Shown here: piece by piece, positions 6,859-9,763 of the stretch
Numbering within the stretch: position 1 is the stretch's first letter
Layout: every line of letters begins with the position of its first letter
Origin: Rhodoluna limnophila
GTDB lineage: Bacteria > Actinomycetota > Actinomycetes > Actinomycetales > Microbacteriaceae
Direction of reading: 5' to 3'
Assembly: GCA_943326655.2 (NCBI GenBank)
Contig: CALPUC020000023.1
Location: forward strand, 1-9,763
DNA: 9,763 nt
The notes under the pieces: model-generated
What the model was told of the DNA's origin: nothing
Database searches by the model: none
The model's input: the letters and a program-made list of their open reading frames with translations, nothing else
Made by a program: the position numbers and the translations under genes

Positions 6859-6891
6859 TTCATCCACTGAAACAAAAAAGGAAGTGATCGG

Positions 6892-8343
6892 TTGTCGCAC
6901 GTAATCGGTGCCGCTACATTGCTCGACCCCAAAGACCCGATGGGTCTGAGAGGTGCAGCCCCACTGCTTGACGCATGGATTCGCGACATGGAAACCGACC
7001 GCTCCTGGTTCCAAATCCCTGGCCACAAAGGCCGCCTCGATCTCACCGGACCCGTCGTCGACGGCGACATCCCAGTTCTCCCCGGCAACCACCCCAACCG
7101 CATCTCCCCAAGCCTCGTCGTAGAGGCAGAACAACTAGCCGCCGACCTCTGGGGCGCCGACTTCTGCCGCTTCGGCGTCAACGGCTCAAGCGGTTCCAAC
7201 CACGCAGCCGTCATGGCCGTAGCCGGCCCTGGCGACAAAGTGATCATCTCCAGAACCCTTCACAAATCAGTCGCCGTAGGCCTCGTCTACGCCGGCGTAA
7301 CCCCGATCTGGGTCAAGCCAAACATCAACCCGGAGACCGGCCTCCCCGAATACCTCCCAAGCTCAACTCTCAAAAGAGCACTCGAAGAGCACCCAGACGC
7401 CAAGGCAGTTCTAATCGGCGAACCCAGCTACGTTGGCACCATGAGCAACATTCCGCGCCTCGCCAACGTTGCCCACGAATACGGCATCCCGTTGGTAGTA
7501 GACGCCGCCTGGGCCGCCCACTACGGCTTTCACCCAGACCTACCAAACCACCCACTCGCCGAAGGCGCCGACATCGTAGTAACCAGCGCCCACAAAACCC
7601 TTCCCAGCTACAGCCAAGCCAGCATCCTGCTCGCCAACGGAAAATACGTCGATCTACCAAGACTCAACAAGATGTTCGACGCCACCCAAACCACGAGTAT
7701 GTCTGGCCGCATCCTCGCCAGCATCGACGCCGCCCGAGCCCTACTTGCCCGTCACGGCAAAGAACTCATCGGCCCCATCATCGAAGCCACCAACAAAGGC
7801 CGAGAAGCCCTCAAGGCCGAAGGCATCGGCGTCATCGACGGCCAATACATCGACCCACTCAAGCTGGTCATCCTGCTCTCAACCGTTGGCGCCGACGGCA
7901 ACCGAGTTGAACAAGATCTACTAAACGACAACATCGACATCGAGATGGCCAACCGCGACATCATCATCCCGATGATCACCTTCTCAGACACCCCTGAGCG
8001 CATCGACGACCTCATCCGCCGCATCATCAAAAGCGTTAACGCTCACCGCGGCGAACTGAGACCTATCGAAATCTCCGCCGCATTCAGCATCGAACCAGAA
8101 GTTGTGGTTACCCCGAGAGAAGCCTTCTTCTCCCCTTACGAAATCGTCAAAGCAGAAGACTCAGTCGGCCGCATCTGCGCCGAAATGGTTTGCCCCTACC
8201 CTCCGGGAGTACCAGTGCTCAGCCCAGGGGAGCGCATCACCCAACCAGCCCTAGACGCCCTCTTCAAAGCCCGCCACTACGGCCAAGCCATCAAGTTCGT
8301 TGCCGACCCAACTCTTGCAACTCTCAAGGTGCTGCCCCTCTAA
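6892..8343 (+). CDS. PLP-dependent Orn/Lys/Arg decarboxylase-family enzyme
   Basis: 483 residues, matching the short (~480–490) SpeA/YaaO-like branch of fold-type-I basic amino-acid decarboxylases. These remove CO2 from arginine, lysine or ornithine to make agmatine, cadaverine or putrescine in the cytoplasm. Family marks are P-G-H-K-G (43–47), G-S-S-G-S-N (98–103), R-T-L-H-K-S (121–126), D204 in V-V-D-A-A-W for the PLP ring nitrogen, and the Schiff-base lysine K235 in T-S-A-H-K-T-L. The C-terminal C-P-Y-P-P-G-V-P…P-G-E (434–447) is also typical. D-A-A-W resembles the D-S-A-W form of the larger enterobacterial enzymes. The start is TTG, chosen because AAGGAAG (6878–6884) sits 7 nt before it and no in-frame ATG fits. 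The substrate cannot be told from sequence. Its stop interlocks with that of the convergent toxin gene. Confidence 0.88.
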   Translation: MSHVIGAATLLDPKDPMGLRGAAPLLDAWIRDMETDRSWFQIPGHKGRLDLTGPVVDGDIPVLPGNHPNRISPSLVVEAEQLAADLWGADFCRFGVNGSSGSNHAAVMAVAGPGDKVIISRTLHKSVAVGLVYAGVTPIWVKPNINPETGLPEYLPSSTLKRALEEHPDAKAVLIGEPSYVGTMSNIPRLANVAHEYGIPLVVDAAWAAHYGFHPDLPNHPLAEGADIVVTSAHKTLPSYSQASILLANGKYVDLPRLNKMFDATQTTSMSGRILASIDAARALLARHGKELIGPIIEATNKGREALKAEGIGVIDGQYIDPLKLVILLSTVGADGNRVEQDLLNDNIDIEMANRDIIIPMITFSDTPERIDDLIRRIIKSVNAHRGELRPIEISAAFSIEPEVVVTPREAFFSPYEIVKAEDSVGRICAEMVCPYPPGVPVLSPGERITQPALDALFKARHYGQAIKFVADPTLATLKVLPL

Positions 8344-8612
8344 TAAATCTCCCTCCGGAAGTTGACTTCTTCCAGAGTGATGGTTCGGCTATCTTCATCG
8401 AAGGTCACAATGACCCTTAGTTTTCCAACTCGAATCCTGTGTTGACCTCTCCTATTTCCAACCAGGGCAAGAGCCGCAATTCTAGGATCACTCAGCGTTC
8501 TTAGTCTTTCTAATTTCTGCATCACCCGTCGTTGGTCGATCTTTTGTAAGTTCTTGAGTTCGCGCCTGAAGTTCAGGGTTTCCAGGAAAATCCACGATCC
8601 AGGCATAAACAT
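8340..8612 (-). CDS. RelE/ParE-family toxin
   Basis: 90 residues from the ATG at 8612; a second in-frame ATG at 8606 would give 88. The fold pattern is RelE/ParE: a first strand (7–11), two helices (R-R-E-L-K-N-L…V-M-Q-K-L-E-R-L, 16–37), the D-P-R turn (42–44), a basic strand R-I-R-V-G-K-L-R-V-I (59–68) and the C-terminal F-R-R-E-I-Y (85–90). Family members are mostly ribosome-dependent mRNA endonucleases (RelE) or gyrase poisons (ParE). R59, R61, R86, R87 and Y90 are plausible active residues, but RelE cannot be separated from ParE action here. The frame overlaps the antitoxin by ~125 nt, and a weak GGAG lies 7 nt before the ATG within the antitoxin gene. Its stop overlaps that of the convergent decarboxylase gene. 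Confidence 0.85.
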   Translation of the reverse strand: MFMPGSWIFLETLNFRRELKNLQKIDQRRVMQKLERLRTLSDPRIAALALVGNRRGQHRIRVGKLRVIVTFDEDSRTITLEEVNFRREIY

Positions 8613-8835
8613 CGTCCGTCTCCGGATGACCGTCTTCGAGATCCTTTGAGGTTAGCTTTTTCTCTGCAAGGTAAGCGCTGATTGCTTTCTGCTCCCAAAC
8701 TTCGTATTCAAGTTCATTGAGCCCCATGGCAATCAGGCGAGTCACCCAATAAGTCTTGGTGTGCCCGCTCGAAGCTGCTAACTCAGCTATGCGAGCATCT
8801 AGGTCGTCTCGCAATCTCAGTGTCATCATGCCCAT
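8488..8835 (-). CDS. Ribbon-helix-helix antitoxin (RelB/CopG-like)
   Basis: 115 residues. Residues 3–9 (M-M-T-L-R-L-R) are the DNA-contacting strand, and helices at ~10–21 (D-D-L-D-A-R-I-A-E-L-A-A) and ~26–40 (T-K-T-Y-W-V-T-R-L-I-A-M-G-L) complete a ribbon-helix-helix fold. Such proteins bind palindromes as dimers and neutralise the partner toxin with the C-terminal tail. The start at 8835 has AGGAG six bases upstream; later Met codons at 8829 and 8826 are possible but worse spaced. The protein is longer than the ~75–85 residues common for this class. Its last ~41 codons overlap the toxin frame. A 20-bp palindrome lies 9 nt upstream, so autorepression is likely. The T- and G-rich + strand here contrasts with both flanks. 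Confidence 0.85.
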   Translation of the reverse strand: MGMMTLRLRDDLDARIAELAASSGHTKTYWVTRLIAMGLNELEYEVWEQKAISAYLAEKKLTSKDLEDGHPETDDVYAWIVDFPGNPELQARTQELTKDRPTTGDAEIRKTKNAE

Positions 8836-8844
8836 AAGTCTCTC

Positions 8845-8864
8845 CTGTATTACATGTAATACAG
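8845..8864. promoter_or_regulatory. 20-bp perfect palindrome, probable antitoxin operator
   Basis: CTGTATTACATGTAATACAG is an exact inverted repeat with no spacer. It lies 9 nt upstream of the antitoxin start and covers its likely -10 element. Ribbon-helix-helix antitoxins typically repress their own operon from such sites. Confidence 0.8.
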
Positions 8865-8878
8865 ACAGACTATTTCAA
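8849..8878 (-). promoter_or_regulatory. Probable promoter of the toxin–antitoxin operon
   Basis: On the − strand, TTGAAA (8878–8873) and TGTAAT (8854–8849) are separated by 18 bp. The -10 element lies inside the palindrome, so a bound antitoxin would block it. Transcription would start very close to the AGGAG site, giving a short leader. Confidence 0.55.
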
Positions 8879-8905
8879 TCTGTGGAGAACTTCAAGCGAC
8901 AGAAA

Positions 8906-9763
8906 CTACATCAACCCAACCAGTTCAGAACACATCCATGCGCGGTGTACTAACAAGTACTCCTTCACAGCCTTAGCCGCCAGGTTCTTCGCTCGAACCC
9001 CGGTAGCCAACAGCGCCGAAGCCTGCAACTTGTGCGCCAAAGCTAACCCCGAAAGCCCCTTGATCTCATCCAAACGGGCAACAACCGACGAAGCTCCAGC
9101 AACATCCCCAGCCTTCGCCAGCGACACCGCGTAAATCCCCAAAGCCTGCTCGTAGTCTGGCGTGAACGACATCAGCACCTGCTCAACAATGCGCAACGAA
9201 TAAACCCCGGCCAGCTTCCAGTCACCCGCGGAAATCGCCATGTGAGCCAACTCCAACAAAGACGAACACAGCAGCGAAAGCTCAGATGTTGCCTCAAACG
9301 CCGAAACCGCAGCCAACAGATCATTGGCGCATTCATCCATGTTCCCCAGAACCCCGTTACATTCCGAACGCAACACCAGCGCCTTACCCAAATCAACAAA
9401 CAGCTTCTCACGGCGAAGCATTGGCACGGTCTTAGCAAACAGCGGCAACGCAGCCTCCCAATCACCACTGCGCATCAGAGCCTGAGCAAACAGAACATCA
9501 ACCCGAACCTTGTGCTTGACCTTCCCCCAGGTCTGGCGAGCACGCAACTCCTCCAACTGCTTCATAGCCCCTAAAGCATCGCCATTAGCCAACATCGCCT
9601 GAGCCAACAAATACTGCGACGTATTCAAACCACGAGGATCATTCATATAGCTCGACGAAGCAAAAGCCTCCTGCGCCTTCTCCAACGCCCCCGAGTTATC
9701 GCCCTCAGCCAACAGCACACGAACCAGCTCGGAAGCAGCCCGAGCCGCCGGCCCAGATGGCTC
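8906..9763 (-). CDS. Partial helical TPR-like repeat protein (N-terminus outside window)
   Basis: 285 residues are visible, and the frame stays open to the window edge, so the true start lies beyond it; a GTG at 9718 is internal. The sequence is almost all paired amphipathic helices of TPR size, with A-x-x-x-x-G-D-x-x-[GA]-A-[LM] signatures repeated (L-L-A-E-G-D-N-S-G-A-L, M-L-A-N-G-D-A-L-G-A-M, M-R-S-G-D-W-E-A-A-L, A-I-S-A-G-D-W-K-L-A, A-K-A-G-D-V-A-G-A). TPR solenoids mediate protein–protein contacts. Many actinobacterial large regulators carry such a region, but no helix-turn-helix domain is seen at this C-terminus, so no specific role is proposed. No signal peptide or membrane helix is visible in this part. 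The gene ends 42 nt upstream of the palindrome that precedes the toxin–antitoxin operon and reads in the same direction. Confidence 0.8.
   Translation of the reverse strand, partial: EPSGPAARAASELVRVLLAEGDNSGALEKAQEAFASSSYMNDPRGLNTSQYLLAQAMLANGDALGAMKQLEELRARQTWGKVKHKVRVDVLFAQALMRSGDWEAALPLFAKTVPMLRREKLFVDLGKALVLRSECNGVLGNMDECANDLLAAVSAFEATSELSLLCSSLLELAHMAISAGDWKLAGVYSLRIVEQVLMSFTPDYEQALGIYAVSLAKAGDVAGASSVVARLDEIKGLSGLALAHKLQASALLATGVRAKNLAAKAVKEYLLVHRAWMCSELVGLM

Noticed and set aside
6975..7910. Long Arg/Pro-rich open frame on the + strand inside the decarboxylase gene
   Set aside because: It is a frame-shifted shadow of a C-rich gene with strong family motifs in the other frame; the product is low-complexity and basic without any domain.
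8865..8883. Possible terminator hairpin ACAGA/TCTGT after the TPR-like gene
   Set aside because: The stem is only 5 bp with a 9-nt loop and no T-run on the − strand.
9242..9574. Open frame on the + strand opposite the TPR-like gene
   Set aside because: Gln/Arg-rich shadow frame with no domain, opposite a clear helical-repeat protein.

Overview
The window looks like chromosome from a moderate-GC actinobacterium. The best guess is a freshwater or marine Microbacteriaceae of the Luna type (Rhodoluna/Aquiluna-like). This rests on the tRNA-Trp–secE–nusG–rplK–rplA order, the long acidic N-terminal extension on NusG, an rplK–rplA intergenic hairpin of the L1-binding kind, and actinobacterial-style secreted Ig-like modules. 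The genus is inference; there is no 16S or other diagnostic gene here.

Left third (1–4138, + strand): three consecutive genes for exported proteins. The first lacks its start in the window. The first two are tandem paralogues: a beta-propeller-like body followed by a C-terminal Ig-like module with a Q-W-Y-S-C motif. The third has almost the same signal peptide as the second but a different mature part, a GLUG-type beta-helix followed by two fibronectin type III-like domains. None has a visible cell-wall anchor.

Middle (4139–6860, + strand): tRNA-Trp(CCA), then secE, nusG, rplK and rplA, the usual protein-export, transcription-elongation and ribosomal cluster. A stem–asymmetric-loop–stem element before rplA resembles an L1 autoregulatory site, and a strong 13-bp hairpin follows rplA. 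The usual next genes, rplJ and rplL, are not next here. The ribosomal genes favour the leucine codon CTA.

Right third (6861–9763): a TTG-initiated fold-type-I PLP enzyme of the Orn/Lys/Arg decarboxylase family (+ strand). Converging on it from the − strand is a RelBE-like toxin–antitoxin pair. A 20-bp perfect palindrome lies at the antitoxin promoter, and the two reading frames overlap by about 125 nt. Further right, also on the − strand, is the C-terminal part of a helical, TPR-like protein that runs off the window. The flanking genes on both strands show a C-over-G and A-over-T bias on the + strand. The toxin–antitoxin block reverses this, which suggests it is a separate acquisition.

No CRISPR array, insertion sequence, transposase or phage gene was seen. 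The least conventional items are the deep toxin–antitoxin overlap with its operator, the reuse of one signal peptide on unrelated secreted proteins, and the strand-composition break.
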